A stretch of DNA of 35,654 nt, taken from NCBI GenBank assembly GCA_022730295.1, contig DZCM01000011.1, positions 1 through 35,654 on the forward strand, given 5' to 3'. Origin of the DNA: Rhodanobacter sp. (GTDB taxonomy: Bacteria > Pseudomonadota > Gammaproteobacteria > Xanthomonadales > Rhodanobacteraceae). Both the position numbers and the translations under genes were made by a program. Under the pieces are notes generated by a model. The model saw nothing but the letters and a program-made list of their open reading frames with translations, made no database searches and was not told the DNA's origin. Positions 16,618 to 25,364 of this stretch are shown in pieces; the stretch's first letter is position 1; each line of letters starts with the position of its first letter.

Positions 16618-19572
16618 TCAGAACCAGCGCCGATTCTCGCCCGCACCCTGCCCTTCAAACGCGGCCACATTCTCGACGCAGCGCCCGCACAATTCGGGAT
16701 GCTCGGCGTGCTGACCGACATCAACACGATGGTGCCAGCAACGGATGCACTTCGGCGCATCGCTGACACTGGCTGACACCCACACGTTGGCACCTTCGAG
16801 TTCGCTCAGCACCGCATCGGCAGGTGCGTCACCTGCATCGAGGCGCAAGTCCGAGGCGATGAAGAAGAAACGCAATTCGCCGGCGACCTGTTTGTAGCGA
16901 TCGGCCAGTGCCGCATCGACATGGAGGGTGACGGTGGCGTCCAGCGATGAGCCGATCTTGCCGTCCTTGCGCATACCTTCGAGCACGCGCGCGGCGGTTT
17001 CGCGGATGCTGAGCAGATCGGTCCACCAGCGCCGTTGTTCCGGCGTGTTCTGGGTTTCGCGCAGGCCCTGGTACCAGGTCTGGTACAACACCGACGCATC
17101 ACGCACGCTGAAACCACCCCGCACCTCGGTGGGCACGTGCGTCTGGTGCGGCATCGCCTGCCACACTTCTTCGGCGGTGAATGCAAATAGGGGCGCCAGC
17201 CAGCGCACCATCGCCTCAAGGATCCGGAACATCGCCGACTGCGCGCTGCGACGGCCGTGGCTGGCCGCCGGCATCGTGTACAAACGGTCCTTGGTGATGT
17301 CCAGATACAGCGCGCCCATCTCGTTGGTGCAGAAGTTCTGCACGCGCTGCACGACTTCCGGGAAGTCGTAGCGCGCGTACGCGGCGACCACGGCATCTTG
17401 TACATCCGCCGCGCAACGCACCGCCCACTGGTCGAGCAGCAGGCAGCGATCGATGGTCAGGAGATCCGAAGCCGGGCTGAACCCATCAAGATTGCCGAGC
17501 AGGAACCGGCAGGTGTTGCGGATGCGGCGGTAACTGTCGGCGACGCGCTTGAGGATTTCATCCGACAGCGCCATCTCGTTGCGGTAGTCGGCCGAGGCGA
17601 TCCACAGGCGCAGGATGTCCGCGCCGTAGCGGTTCATGACGTCCTGCGGCTCGATGCCGTTGCCGAGCGACTTCGACATCTTGCGCCCCTGCGCGTCGAC
17701 GGTGAAGCCGTGGGTCAACACTTCGTCGAACGGCGCGTGGCCGTGGATTGCGCACGCGGTGATCAGCGATGAATTGAACCAGCCGCGATGCTGGTCCGAG
17801 CCTTCCAGATACATCACCTGATCGCCCGGATTGCGTGCGAGTTCGGGACGCTGGTCAAGCACGCAGTAATGCGTGACGCCCGAATCGAACCACACATCGA
17901 GGATGTCGTTGACTTTGTCGTAGTCCTTGGCTTCATCGCCAAGCAAATCGGCAAGCTCGAGCGCGTACCACGCATCGACACCACCGGTCTCGACACGCTT
18001 GGCGACTTCGCGCAACAACTCGGGGCTGCGTGGATGCGGCTCGCCGGTCACCTTGTGTACGGCCAGCGCGATCGGCACGCCCCAAGTGCGCTGGCGGCTG
18101 ATGCACCAATCCGGGCGGCCTTCCACCATGTTGTTGATGCGCTCCTCGCCCCACGAGGGATAGAACTTCACGTCGTGGTGGATCGCGTGCAGTGCGCTGG
18201 CACGCAGGCCCTGCGCATCCATCGCGATGAACCACTGCGGCGTGGTGCGGAACGCCACCGGCGTACGATGCCGCCAGCAGTGCGGATAGCTGTGGGTGAT
18301 CGTCGCCTTGGCGAGCAGTACACCGCGCTCGCGCAGCAGCTCGATCACCGTGTCGTTGGCCTTCCAGATGTACTGGCCTTCGAAGATCGGCGTGCCCGGC
18401 AAATACACGCCGTTGGGACCGACCGGGTTCAGCACGTTGGCCGGCGTCGTCGCGACGATGCCGTAGCGCTGGCCAATCGTGAAGTCCTCGGCGCCGTGGC
18501 CGGGCGCGGTATGCACCGCACCGGTGCCATCCTCGGCTGATACGTGTTCGCCGACCAGGATCGGAACTTCGCGCTCGTAGAACGGGTGCTTCAACTTCAG
18601 GCCTTCCAGCGCGCCGCCCTTGGCGCGGCCGAGCACGCCCCCATCCGGCCTGCGGCCACCTTCCCCCGCAGGCGGGGGAAGGGAATCATTCTGGTAGCGG
18701 GCAAGCACCTTGTCCGCCAACGCCTCGGCGACTACCAGCAGCACGCGCTTGCCCGCGCGTGGCGGGCCTTCCACCAGCACGTAGTCAAAATCCGGCCCCA
18801 GCGACACCGCCATGCTGGCCGGCAGTGTCCACGGCGTGGTGGTCCAGATCGGCACCGCGACGATCACGCCAGCATCGACCGCGACACCGAACTTCACCGC
18901 CAGCGCCTGCGGATCCAGCGCGTCATACGCGACGTCAATCGCGGGCGACTGCTTTTCCTGATATTCGATCTCGGCCTCGGCCAGCGCCGAGCCGCAATCG
19001 AAGCACCAATGCACCGGCTTGAAACCACGCGCCACATGGCCATTGGCGTACACGTCGGCCAGCGCGCGCAGGATGTCGGCCTCATACTTGAAGTCCATCG
19101 TGCGATAGGGCTTTTCCCAATCACCGAGTACGCCGAGCCGCTTGAAATCCTTGCGCTGCACGTCGATCTGCTGTGCGGCGTACTCACGGCAGTGCTGGCG
19201 GAAAGACTCCGCGTCGACCTTCTGCCCGACCTTGCCGTATTTCTTTTCGACCGCGATCTCGATCGGCAGGCCATGGCAATCCCAGCCCGGCACATAGGGC
19301 GAGCGGAACCCGGCCATCAATTTGGAGCGCACCACGAGGTCCTTGAGGATCTTGTTGACCGCGTGGCCAAGATGGATCTTGCCGTTTGCATAAGGCGGAC
19401 CATCGTGCAGGATGAACGCACTTTCGCGCTGCGCGGTGTGGGCCTGCAGGCCGGCATAGCGCTGCGCGGACTCCCATTCGGCCAGCATCACCGGCTCGCG
19501 TTTGGCGAGGTCGGCCTTCATCGCAAAGTTGGTGACAGGCAGGTTGATGGTTTGCTTGTAGTCGCGGCTCAC
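16618..19572 (-). CDS. ileS: Isoleucyl-tRNA synthetase
   Basis: Class Ia aminoacyl-tRNA synthetase of 984 residues, somewhat longer than E. coli IleS (938). The HIGH motif is HLGH in [16 protein letters not shown] near residue 65, the editing (CP1) domain contains the conserved [12 protein letters not shown], and KMSKSLGN lies near residue 628. A C-terminal zinc site has the Cys pairs CIRC and CGRC. Residues about 296-312 ([16 protein letters not shown]) are an insertion from a palindromic repeat in the CP1 domain. The start overlaps the ribF stop by 4 bp (ATGA), so the two are translationally coupled. The usual downstream partner lspA is absent here; ileS is instead the last gene of its strand, converging with the DUF1704 gene. 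Confidence 0.97.
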   Translation of the reverse strand: MSRDYKQTINLPVTNFAMKADLAKREPVMLAEWESAQRYAGLQAHTAQRESAFILHDGPPYANGKIHLGHAVNKILKDLVVRSKLMAGFRSPYVPGWDCHGLPIEIAVEKKYGKVGQKVDAESFRQHCREYAAQQIDVQRKDFKRLGVLGDWEKPYRTMDFKYEADILRALADVYANGHVARGFKPVHWCFDCGSALAEAEIEYQEKQSPAIDVAYDALDPQALAVKFGVAVDAGVIVAVPIWTTTPWTLPASMAVSLGPDFDYVLVEGPPRAGKRVLLVVAEALADKVLARYQNDSLPPPAGEGGRRPDGGVLGRAKGGALEGLKLKHPFYEREVPILVGEHVSAEDGTGAVHTAPGHGAEDFTIGQRYGIVATTPANVLNPVGPNGVYLPGTPIFEGQYIWKANDTVIELLRERGVLLAKATITHSYPHCWRHRTPVAFRTTPQWFIAMDAQGLRASALHAIHHDVKFYPSWGEERINNMVEGRPDWCISRQRTWGVPIALAVHKVTGEPHPRSPELLREVAKRVETGGVDAWYALELADLLGDEAKDYDKVNDILDVWFDSGVTHYCVLDQRPELARNPGDQVMYLEGSDQHRGWFNSSLITACAIHGHAPFDEVLTHGFTVDAQGRKMSKSLGNGIEPQDVMNRYGADILRLWIASADYRNEMALSDEILKRVADSYRRIRNTCRFLLGNLDGFSPASDLLTIDRCLLLDQWAVRCAADVQDAVVAAYARYDFPEVVQRVQNFCTNEMGALYLDITKDRLYTMPAASHGRRSAQSAMFRILEAMVRWLAPLFAFTAEEVWQAMPHQTHVPTEVRGGFSVRDASVLYQTWYQGLRETQNTPEQRRWWTDLLSIRETAARVLEGMRKDGKIGSSLDATVTLHVDAALADRYKQVAGELRFFFIASDLRLDAGDAPADAVLSELEGANVWVSASVSDAPKCIRCWHHRVDVGQHAEHPELCGRCVENVAAFEGQGAGENRRWF
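18637..18684. repeat. Palindromic repeat carried in frame inside ileS
   Basis: The plus strand reads GCCCCCATCC, GGCCTGCGGC, CACCTTCCCC, then CGCAGGCGGGGGAAGG, which includes a perfect hairpin CTTCCCCCGC...GCGGGGGAAG. It encodes about 16 extra residues on the coding strand between RYQN and VLGRAKGG, where E. coli IleS has no equivalent. The frame is preserved. It matches the element in pgeF at 30 of 34 bases. Confidence 0.8.
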
Positions 19573-20528
19573 GCGATCGCTCCGGAAACGGTGGGTGTCT
19601 CGGCAAGAATGTGCCGCGCGGCGGCGGCGTCGTGATCCATCTGCGTGCGCAGCGCAGCCAGATCGGAAAATTTTTCTTCGTCACGCAATTTGGCAACGAA
19701 CTCGACTTCGATGCGCCGAGCGTAAAGGTCACCATCAAAATCGAACAAATGTACTTCGAGCAGCATTTCGCCATCGCCGCTGATGGTCGGGCGAACGCCG
19801 AGACTGGCGACGCCGGGCAAGGCTTGATCGGACACCCCCTGCACACGCACGGCGAAGATTCCGGTGATCGGCGGTACGCGCTTGCCGAGGCGGAGGTTGG
19901 CAGTCGGATAACCAAGCTCATGGCCGAGGCGCTGGCCGCGTACGACGCGGCCGGAAATCGTGAACGGCCGTCCCAGCAAGGCCCGCGCATGCGCGAAATC
20001 GCCGTCCGCCAGCGCACCGCGTACTCGCGAGGCCGACACACGCTCGCCGTCGCCATTGGTAACCGCATCGAGATCGCGCACGTCGTAATGGCCTTCGCCC
20101 TGCATTGCGCGCAGCAGCTCGATATCCCCCGTGCGGTTGTGGCCAAACCGGAACCCCGCGCCGACCCAGATTTCGCGCGCGCCCATGCGTGCAACCAGCA
20201 CCTTGCGAACGAAATCTTCGGCACTCATCGCCACCAGCGAGGCGTTGAAGCGCAGCAACAGCAGTTGCTCGATACCTGCGTCTGCAAACCCCTCCAGCTT
20301 CTCGCGCAGCGACGACAGTCGCCGCAACGGCACCGGCGAGAAATAGCCGCGTGGCAGCGGTTCGAAACTGACGGCGCCCGCGACCAGGCCAAGCGTGCTC
20401 GAGCGCTCACGCACCTTCGCCAGCAGCGCGGCATGACCGCGGTGCATCCCGTCGAATGCGCCGACGGTCAGCACGCAGCCAGCCGGAGCCAGGCAAGGCC
20501 CGGCAATGTCAGAGTGAATCGTAAGCAT
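19569..20528 (-). CDS. ribF: Bifunctional riboflavin kinase / FAD synthetase
   Basis: Makes FMN from riboflavin and FAD from FMN, 319 residues. The N-terminal nucleotidyltransferase domain has [15 protein letters not shown] (HxGH-like) near residue 25. The C-terminal flavokinase domain has [25 protein letters not shown] and the SLGVRPTI and [12 protein letters not shown] segments. I start at the ATG at 20528 ([10 protein letters not shown]); the frame extends 65 codons upstream through a repeat with no supporting homology. TATACT lies 6 bp before this ATG, so the message could be leaderless. It is coupled to ileS by a 4-bp overlap, the classic ribF-ileS order. Confidence 0.95.
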   Translation of the reverse strand: MLTIHSDIAGPCLAPAGCVLTVGAFDGMHRGHAALLAKVRERSSTLGLVAGAVSFEPLPRGYFSPVPLRRLSSLREKLEGFADAGIEQLLLLRFNASLVAMSAEDFVRKVLVARMGAREIWVGAGFRFGHNRTGDIELLRAMQGEGHYDVRDLDAVTNGDGERVSASRVRGALADGDFAHARALLGRPFTISGRVVRGQRLGHELGYPTANLRLGKRVPPITGIFAVRVQGVSDQALPGVASLGVRPTISGDGEMLLEVHLFDFDGDLYARRIEVEFVAKLRDEEKFSDLAALRTQMDHDAAAARHILAETPTVSGAIA

Positions 20529-20563
20529 CGGGCCAGTATATAAGGTCGGCCCGGCGCGCAGCC

Positions 20564-20628
20564 CGGATGCAGCGAGGCGACTGCGCTTGCACGCGCAAGC
20601 ACATCGCGAGAGCCTCGGAGTGCATCCG
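20564..20628. repeat. Imperfect inverted repeat between folK and ribF
   Basis: Outer arms CGGATGCA (20564-20571) and TGCATCCG (20621-20628) enclose a small perfect hairpin GCTTGC-ACGC-GCAAGC at 20585-20600. It fills most of the 100-bp folK-ribF gap and could separate the two transcription units; there is no clear U-tract. Confidence 0.5.
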
Positions 20629-21123
20629 TCAATCAGCAGCATGGCAACCGGCGGTATCGACGCGGGCCAGCAGGTCACCCACGCGCCCCTGTCCCGGCAC
20701 CTCAAGTTTCGGCGCAACGTCATTCAGAGGCAGCAGTACGAAGGCACGCTGGTGCAGGCGCGGGTGCGGGAGGTCGAGGCCGGGCTCCTGAAGTTTCGAA
20801 TCGCCGTACAGCAGCAGGTCGAGATCGAGCGTGCGGGGACCATTGCGCACACCGCGCACACGACCCGCGCGAGATTCGATCGCGAGCAGCGCTTCGAGCA
20901 AGCCCCGCGGGGGCAATGAGGTTTCCAGCAAAGCGACGGCGTTGATGAAATCCGGTTGCTCGATGACGCCCCAGGGCGGGGTGCGATACAGGCGCGACCG
21001 TGCGATCAGCGTAGTGTGCGGCAGCTGCGCGAGTGCCGTGAACCCGCGCTCGACCTGGGCCTTGGGGTCGTCAAGGTTGCTGCCCAACGCGACGCAGGCG
21101 GCGACCATCCCGCGCATCGTCAT
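20629..21123 (-). CDS. folK: HPPK, 6-hydroxymethyl-dihydropterin pyrophosphokinase
   Basis: Folate biosynthesis enzyme that transfers pyrophosphate from ATP to 6-hydroxymethyl-7,8-dihydropterin; about 164 residues. Landmarks are VALGSNLDDP near the N-terminus, SRLYRTPPWG, QPDFINAVA, and the signature GPRTLDLDLLLYG followed by LPHPRLHQRAFVLLPL. The start is uncertain: the ATG at 21123 overlaps the pcnB stop (ATGA) and would couple translation, while ATGs at 21117 and 21108 lie closer to the conserved ALGSN. No strong Shine-Dalgarno distinguishes them. The pcnB-folK order is the same as in E. coli. Confidence 0.94.
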   Translation of the reverse strand: MTMRGMVAACVALGSNLDDPKAQVERGFTALAQLPHTTLIARSRLYRTPPWGVIEQPDFINAVALLETSLPPRGLLEALLAIESRAGRVRGVRNGPRTLDLDLLLYGDSKLQEPGLDLPHPRLHQRAFVLLPLNDVAPKLEVPGQGRVGDLLARVDTAGCHAAD

Positions 21124-22541
21124 TCGGCTGATTCGGAAGGCTGCCCGGCGGCTTTGTCGGACTTGCCGCGACGGCGGCGACGGCGGCGCTTGAGCTTGGC
21201 GGTATCCTCGCCGGCCTCCGCGTGAGCCGTTTTGGCCGCGTGGGTCTTGGACGCCAGGGATGCGGACAGCTGGTCGGGCGGGACCGCTTGCGCCTGCGTC
21301 CACCATTCGCCCAGCTCACGCAGCTCATCCGATTCGCCGCCGCGCAACAACAGGAAATCGTAAGCCGCCCGGAAGCGCGGATGTGACATCAAGCGGAATA
21401 CGCGCTTGCGAGTGCGCTCGGTAAAACGTGGTTGCAGTGCCCAGATTTCCTCGATGGCGTAGCCGAAGCGGCGCGGGATCGCGACCCGCTTGCCCTGCTC
21501 GCCCATGACCCGGTGCGACGCGCGTTGCCATGCCAGCGAGCGCACCACGCCTTCGTCCTGGAAGTTGCGCGCCAGCGCCTCGACTTCGCCCCACAGCAAC
21601 ACCGCGAACAGGAACGCCGGCGTCACCGGACGCCCGTCCAGCACGCGCGCATCGGTGCCGGCAAGGCCACGTTCGATCAGTGCCATCAACCCGCCCGCAT
21701 CGTCGTGCGCCAGCGCCCGCGCAGTGCCGGGAAACAGTTGCCGCAACAAACCGCACTGCCGCAGCATGCGGAAACTGGCGACGCCGTAACCCGCCAGGAA
21801 CATCTTCTGGCATTCGTCGAACAGGCGCGCCGCCGGCGCGTCCGCAAGCAGACTGCCAAGCTCCGCGAACGGCGCCGCAGCGTTGGCGTCGATCGTGAAG
21901 TCGAGCTTGGCCGCGAGTCGCGCCGCGCGCAACATCCGCACCGGATCCTCGCGGTAACGCGTAGCCGGGTCGCCGATCAGGCGCAGAGTCCGGTCGCGCA
22001 GGTCCTCGATGCCGCCGACGAAATCGATCACGCTGAAATCGGCGATGTCGTAGTACAAGGCATTGACGCGAAAGTCGCGCCGCAGCGCGTCTTCCTCAAT
22101 TGTGCCCCAGACGTTGTCGCGCAGGATGCGCCCGTCCACCACATGGCGATCGCCATTGCCATCGCCGTCGCCGTCGCCGGTGCCGCGGAAGGTCGCCACT
22201 TCGATGATCTCGGGACCAAACACCACATGCGCGAGCCGGAAGCGGCGCCCGATCAGCCGGCTGTTGCGGAAGATCCTGCGCACTTCTTCCGGCGTCGCGT
22301 CGGTGGCGATGTCGAAGTCCTTGGGCTGGCGCCCGAGCAACAGGTCGCGCACGGCGCCACCCACGAGGCAGGCGCGAAATCCGGCGTCCTTCAACCCGTA
22401 CAGAACCTTCAGCGCAGCACGGCTGATTTGCTTGCGGGAGAGGTTGTGCTGCTCGCGCGGAATCACGCGCGGCGCCGGTTGCGGATGACCGGGTGCGATG
22501 GGTTCGGAACTCAAGCTGCAAAAATCCGTTGGGGAGGGCAT
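21120..22541 (-). CDS. pcnB: Poly(A) polymerase I
   Basis: Adds 3' poly(A) tails that promote RNA decay; 473 residues from the ATG at 22541 (MPSPTDFCSLSSEP). The frame remains open to 22622, but that would run into the tRNA-Glu gene, so the internal ATG is chosen. The nucleotidyltransferase core shows CLVGGAVRDLLLGRQPKDFD, followed by DIATDATPEEVRRIFRN and the RRDFRVNALYYD signature. Between ATFRG and the LRDNVWGTIEEDA segment lies GTGDGDGDGNGD, encoded by an imperfect hexanucleotide tandem. The C-terminus is strongly basic (KRRRRRRRGKSDKA), as in many PcnB proteins. It overlaps folK. Confidence 0.95.
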   Translation of the reverse strand: MPSPTDFCSLSSEPIAPGHPQPAPRVIPREQHNLSRKQISRAALKVLYGLKDAGFRACLVGGAVRDLLLGRQPKDFDIATDATPEEVRRIFRNSRLIGRRFRLAHVVFGPEIIEVATFRGTGDGDGDGNGDRHVVDGRILRDNVWGTIEEDALRRDFRVNALYYDIADFSVIDFVGGIEDLRDRTLRLIGDPATRYREDPVRMLRAARLAAKLDFTIDANAAAPFAELGSLLADAPAARLFDECQKMFLAGYGVASFRMLRQCGLLRQLFPGTARALAHDDAGGLMALIERGLAGTDARVLDGRPVTPAFLFAVLLWGEVEALARNFQDEGVVRSLAWQRASHRVMGEQGKRVAIPRRFGYAIEEIWALQPRFTERTRKRVFRLMSHPRFRAAYDFLLLRGGESDELRELGEWWTQAQAVPPDQLSASLASKTHAAKTAHAEAGEDTAKLKRRRRRRRGKSDKAAGQPSESAE

Positions 22542-22568
22542 GCCGCCAATGTGCGACACGAATCCCGC

Positions 22569-22574
22569 TATACT
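22569..22574 (+). promoter_or_regulatory. -10 element of the tRNA-Glu promoter
   Basis: TATACT lies 20 bp before the mature 5' end of tRNA-Glu, followed by a GC-rich AGCGCGCTCGCC stretch resembling a stringent discriminator. No clear -35 hexamer was found. Confidence 0.5.
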
Positions 22575-22594
22575 AGCGCGCTCGCCAAATCGAC

Positions 22595-22670
22595 GCTCCC
22601 TTCGTCTAGTGGCCCAGGACATCGCCCTCTCACGGCGGTAACGCGAGTTCGAGTCTCGCAGGGAGCGCCA
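22595..22670 (+). tRNA. tRNA-Glu (anticodon CTC)
   Basis: A 76-nt cloverleaf including an encoded CCA. Acceptor arms are GCTCCCT and AGGGAGC, discriminator G. The anticodon stem TCGCC/GGCGG (one T-G pair) encloses CTCTCAC, giving anticodon CTC at 22629-22631. The T arm GCGAG-TTCGAGT-CTCGC is intact. The D-arm sequence TCGTCTAGTGGCCCAGGA is typical of bacterial tRNA-Glu. The ferredoxin ATG follows only 11 nt after the CCA. Confidence 0.96.
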
Positions 22671-22681
22671 AAGAATACCCC

Positions 22682-23005
22682 ATGGCCTTCGTCGTCACCG
22701 ACAACTGCGTGAAATGCAAGTACACCGACTGCGTCGAGGTGTGCCCTGTCGACTGCTTCCATGAAGGCCCGAACTTCCTCGCGATCGATCCGGACGAGTG
22801 CATCGACTGCACGCTGTGCGAACCGGAGTGCCCGGCGCGGGCGATCTTCCCGGAAGACGACGTGCCCGCGGGTCAGGAACACTACATCGCGTTGAACAAG
22901 GAATTGGCGAAGTCCTGGCCGGTGCTCACCGAGCGCAAGGATCCGCCTGACGATGCCGCCGAATGGGACGGCAAGCCCGGCAAGTTGCCGCTGCTGGAAC
23001 GTTGA
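22682..23005 (+). CDS. fdxA: 7Fe ferredoxin (FdxA type)
   Basis: Cytosolic [3Fe-4S][4Fe-4S] ferredoxin of 107 residues. Cys9, Cys17 and Cys50 are positioned for the 3Fe cluster and Cys21, Cys40, Cys43 and Cys46 for the 4Fe cluster, with extra Cys12 and Cys25; the start [17 protein letters not shown] is the canonical one for this family. The C-terminal extension after residue 60 (to KLPLLER) is also typical. The physiological partner is not evident from the neighbours. The gene begins 11 nt after the CCA of tRNA-Glu with no Shine-Dalgarno in between, so it may be transcribed with the tRNA. A REP-like unit lies 15 bp after its stop. Confidence 0.95.
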   Translation: MAFVVTDNCVKCKYTDCVEVCPVDCFHEGPNFLAIDPDECIDCTLCEPECPARAIFPEDDVPAGQEHYIALNKELAKSWPVLTERKDPPDDAAEWDGKPGKLPLLER

Positions 23006-23020
23006 GGCCATACGCCCGCC

Positions 23021-23045
23021 TGCAGGAGCGGCGGAAGCCGCGACC
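23021..23045 (+). repeat. REP-like unit downstream of fdxA
   Basis: TGCAGGAGCGGCGGAAGCCG followed by CGACC, a single plus-oriented copy of the same unit found in the sucC-sucD gap and after the LpxO-like gene, with no inverted partner nearby. Confidence 0.7.
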
Positions 23046-23138
23046 ACCTCGCCGCGCGTAGGCATCCTGTTCAAACGGCGCGCTGCCGAACCTTCTGGCG
23101 GCAAGCGCCGCCCGGAACATGGTCGCGCTTCCGGGCGC

Positions 23139-23741
23139 CTACTGCAGGCGCTGACTCAGCACGCCCATCACTTTCGCAGCCGCTTGCGGATCGCCCGACG
23201 CCTCGACCACGCTGCCGGTACCGGACGGCGCCACGCTCACGGTCACCGCACCGGCAACGACTTCGGTCTTGCCGTGGTGAAACAATCGATGGAAGAACCC
23301 GCCCTTCGATTTCGTGGTGACGGTGGTATTGACCGCGACCTGGTACGTGCGCGCGGCATCATCGTGCGCGGTGACCTGCCCGACTTCGCCACGCGCCAGA
23401 GCCAGCCCGACGCGACGATAGACGCTGTCCGGCGTGTCCGGCAGCGTCAGGGGTGCGCTGCTGGCGCTTGACGCACCCGAGCCATCCGCTGCCATGGATG
23501 CGGTCGGTGGCGCTTCAGTCGATCCGGTGGCAGCCGCCGCGCCGGTCCCCGCATTGGGGATCGTGAGTGCTTCGCTGGTGGCCGGCTGGCTCATGCCGGG
23601 GGGCACTTCCAGCGGACGCTCCTGTTGCGCAGTTTTGTAAGCCGGCTCACGCTGCCGGAACGGATTGTGGGCCTTCAGGGTCTGGCAGCCAGCGAGGCCA
23701 ACCGCAGCGAGCACGAGAACCAGCAGTATGAGTTTTTTCAT
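23139..23741 (-). CDS. bamC: BamC-like outer-membrane assembly lipoprotein (single-domain)
   Basis: Predicted lipoprotein of 200 residues: signal MKKLILLVLVLAAVGLAGC with Cys19 as the lipid site. Next comes a BamC-type unstructured segment containing RPLEVPPGMSQP, the family's PPD/PPG motif, then a low-complexity Ala/Ser/Gly linker (residues about 60-95). A single helix-grip-like domain follows (VYRRVGLALARGE, KGGFFHRLFHHG, VSVAPSGTG, ending AAKVMGVLSQRLQ). E. coli BamC is 344 residues with two such domains. It follows dapA by 17 bp, matching the E. coli dapA-bamC order, which supports the call. An in-frame ATG at 23762 overlapping the dapA stop is an alternative start. Confidence 0.75.
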   Translation of the reverse strand: MKKLILLVLVLAAVGLAGCQTLKAHNPFRQREPAYKTAQQERPLEVPPGMSQPATSEALTIPNAGTGAAAATGSTEAPPTASMAADGSGASSASSAPLTLPDTPDSVYRRVGLALARGEVGQVTAHDDAARTYQVAVNTTVTTKSKGGFFHRLFHHGKTEVVAGAVTVSVAPSGTGSVVEASGDPQAAAKVMGVLSQRLQ

Positions 23742-23758
23742 GGGGGCATTGTGCATGA

Positions 23759-24649
23759 TCATGGCGTGGTGGCGCCAGCAAGTGGAATCAGGACGTTGCG
23801 CAGCTGGGTCCGCGCCGGTCCGGGAGCCAAGGCCAGCAGCGGCAGCCGCAGGCCGTCGCGACACAGCCCCAGTTCGGCCAGACCCGCCTTGACCGGAATC
23901 GGGTTGGGCGCGCAATTGATGGCATCCAGCAAGGGTTCAAGGCTGGCCATGTGCGTGCCCACCGCGGCGCGATCGCCTGCCAGCGCGGCATCGCACAAGC
24001 GGCGGAACAACGTTGGCACCAGATTGTTCACCACGGAAACCACGCCTCCCGCGCCGGCCAGCATCGCGCCAGCCGCGCTGCCATCGTCACCGGACAGGTA
24101 GACAAAGCCTGGGCGTCGAAGTTGCACAAGCGCGGCGATGCGTTCGGGCGTACCCACCGCTTCCTTGATGCCAACGATACCCGCAGCATCGCACAGCGCG
24201 GCCACGGTTTCCGGCTGCATGTCGCAACCGGTGCGCGAGGGCACGTTGTACATGATGATCGGGATGTCGCAGTGCTCGGCGACTTCCCCGAAGTGCCGCC
24301 GCAAGCCATCCTGGGTCGGGCGCACGTAATACGGCGTCACGACCAGGGCGGCATCGGCGCCCAGCGCCTGTGCGCGACGGGTCAATGCCACGGTCTTGGA
24401 GGTTGCCGCTTCGCCGCTGCCGGCGATCACCGGCACGCGCCGTGCGATGTGTGCGACGGCGAACGCCAGCAGGCGCTCGTATTCGCGCTCGTCCAGCATG
24501 TGGGCCTCGCCGGTGGAACCGGCGACCACGACGCCCTGGGTTCCGCCCGCCAACTGATGATCAAGCAGGCGTTCAAATGCGGCGAAGTCGAGCGCACCGT
24601 CCGCATCGAACGGGGTCGCAATCGCACACAGACTGCCGGCAATTTCCAC
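23759..24649 (-). CDS. dapA: 4-hydroxy-tetrahydrodipicolinate synthase
   Basis: First committed enzyme of lysine and diaminopimelate synthesis, condensing pyruvate with aspartate semialdehyde; 296 residues. The start is a GTG at 24649 (VEIAGSLCAIATPF), chosen because GGAG lies six bases upstream and the protein then aligns end-to-end with the family; the longer open frame to 24985 has no homology. Pyruvate-binding Lys162 is in IVGIKEAVG, with Tyr134 in YNVPSRTG and Tyr108 in TPYYVRP. GSTGEAHML is intact. Divergent from gcvR by 104 bp and upstream of the bamC-like gene, as in E. coli. Confidence 0.96.
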   Translation of the reverse strand: MEIAGSLCAIATPFDADGALDFAAFERLLDHQLAGGTQGVVVAGSTGEAHMLDEREYERLLAFAVAHIARRVPVIAGSGEAATSKTVALTRRAQALGADAALVVTPYYVRPTQDGLRRHFGEVAEHCDIPIIMYNVPSRTGCDMQPETVAALCDAAGIVGIKEAVGTPERIAALVQLRRPGFVYLSGDDGSAAGAMLAGAGGVVSVVNNLVPTLFRRLCDAALAGDRAAVGTHMASLEPLLDAINCAPNPIPVKAGLAELGLCRDGLRLPLLALAPGPARTQLRNVLIPLAGATTP

Positions 24650-24655
24650 GGACGT

Positions 24656-24659
24656 CTCC
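24656..24659 (-). promoter_or_regulatory. Ribosome binding site deciding the dapA GTG start
   Basis: GGAG on the minus strand, six bases before GTG 24649-24647; no in-frame ATG occurs near the conserved N-terminus. Confidence 0.65.
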
Positions 24660-24753
24660 AACCAAAGCCAGGAATGATACGTCAGCACAGGCCGGCATAC
24701 ACACCATCGCGTGCGATCACGACATGCGTGCATCCGGCGATGATCATGCTGGT

Positions 24754-25347
24754 ATGCTCCGCAACGTGACCGTGAAGACCCTCGCCAGCGTGAACCGCCC
24801 TGCCGCACGTCCCGCCACTGACCACCAGTTGCTGATTCAGGCGGTTGCGCCTGCGCGGCAATCTCCCTTGCTGACGCTGTCGCGGCGGATTGCCGATGCC
24901 GGTTGCAACCTGGTCGAGTCGCGCGTCGCGACGGTCGGCGCGGATGTGTCGGTACTGCTGCTCGCAAGGGGTCCATGGGATGCAATCGCCAAACTTGAAA
25001 ACGCGCTGGCCCGTGTCGGCAAGGACGCCGCCCTGCATCTTTTGAGCTACCGCACCGAAGCCGGCGACCAGCAAAGCCGCCTGCTGCCGTACATGGTCGA
25101 GGTGGTCGCCGCCGACAAGCCGGGCGTGCTGGTGGAACTGATCGATTTCTTCACCGCCCACAAGATCAGCATCGAACAGATGTCCTCGATGCGCTACCAG
25201 GCCATGCAGACCGGCGCCGACATGTTCCAGGCGCAGATCACGGTCGGCCTGCCCGCGGATACCCACATCGCATCACTGCGCGACGAGTTCATGGAGTTGT
25301 GCGACAGCCTCAACCTCGACGCCATCATGGACCCGGTGAAGTTTTGA
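24754..25347 (+). CDS. gcvR: GcvR-like tandem ACT-domain regulator
   Basis: Protein of about 197 residues with two ACT domains: residues about 22-95 (LLIQAVAPARQSPLLTLSRR) and about 110-190 (YMVEVVAADKPGVLVELIDF). GcvR in E. coli restrains the glycine cleavage activator GcvA; here the regulatory partner is not in the window, so function is inferred from family and position. The ATG at 24754 (MLRNVTVKT) is chosen; GTG codons at 24766 and 24772 are also possible. It lies divergent from dapA and 17 bp before bcp, the conserved gcvR-bcp arrangement. Confidence 0.88.
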   Translation: MLRNVTVKTLASVNRPAARPATDHQLLIQAVAPARQSPLLTLSRRIADAGCNLVESRVATVGADVSVLLLARGPWDAIAKLENALARVGKDAALHLLSYRTEAGDQQSRLLPYMVEVVAADKPGVLVELIDFFTAHKISIEQMSSMRYQAMQTGADMFQAQITVGLPADTHIASLRDEFMELCDSLNLDAIMDPVKF

Positions 25348-25364
25348 GCAGGCAACACGGCAGC

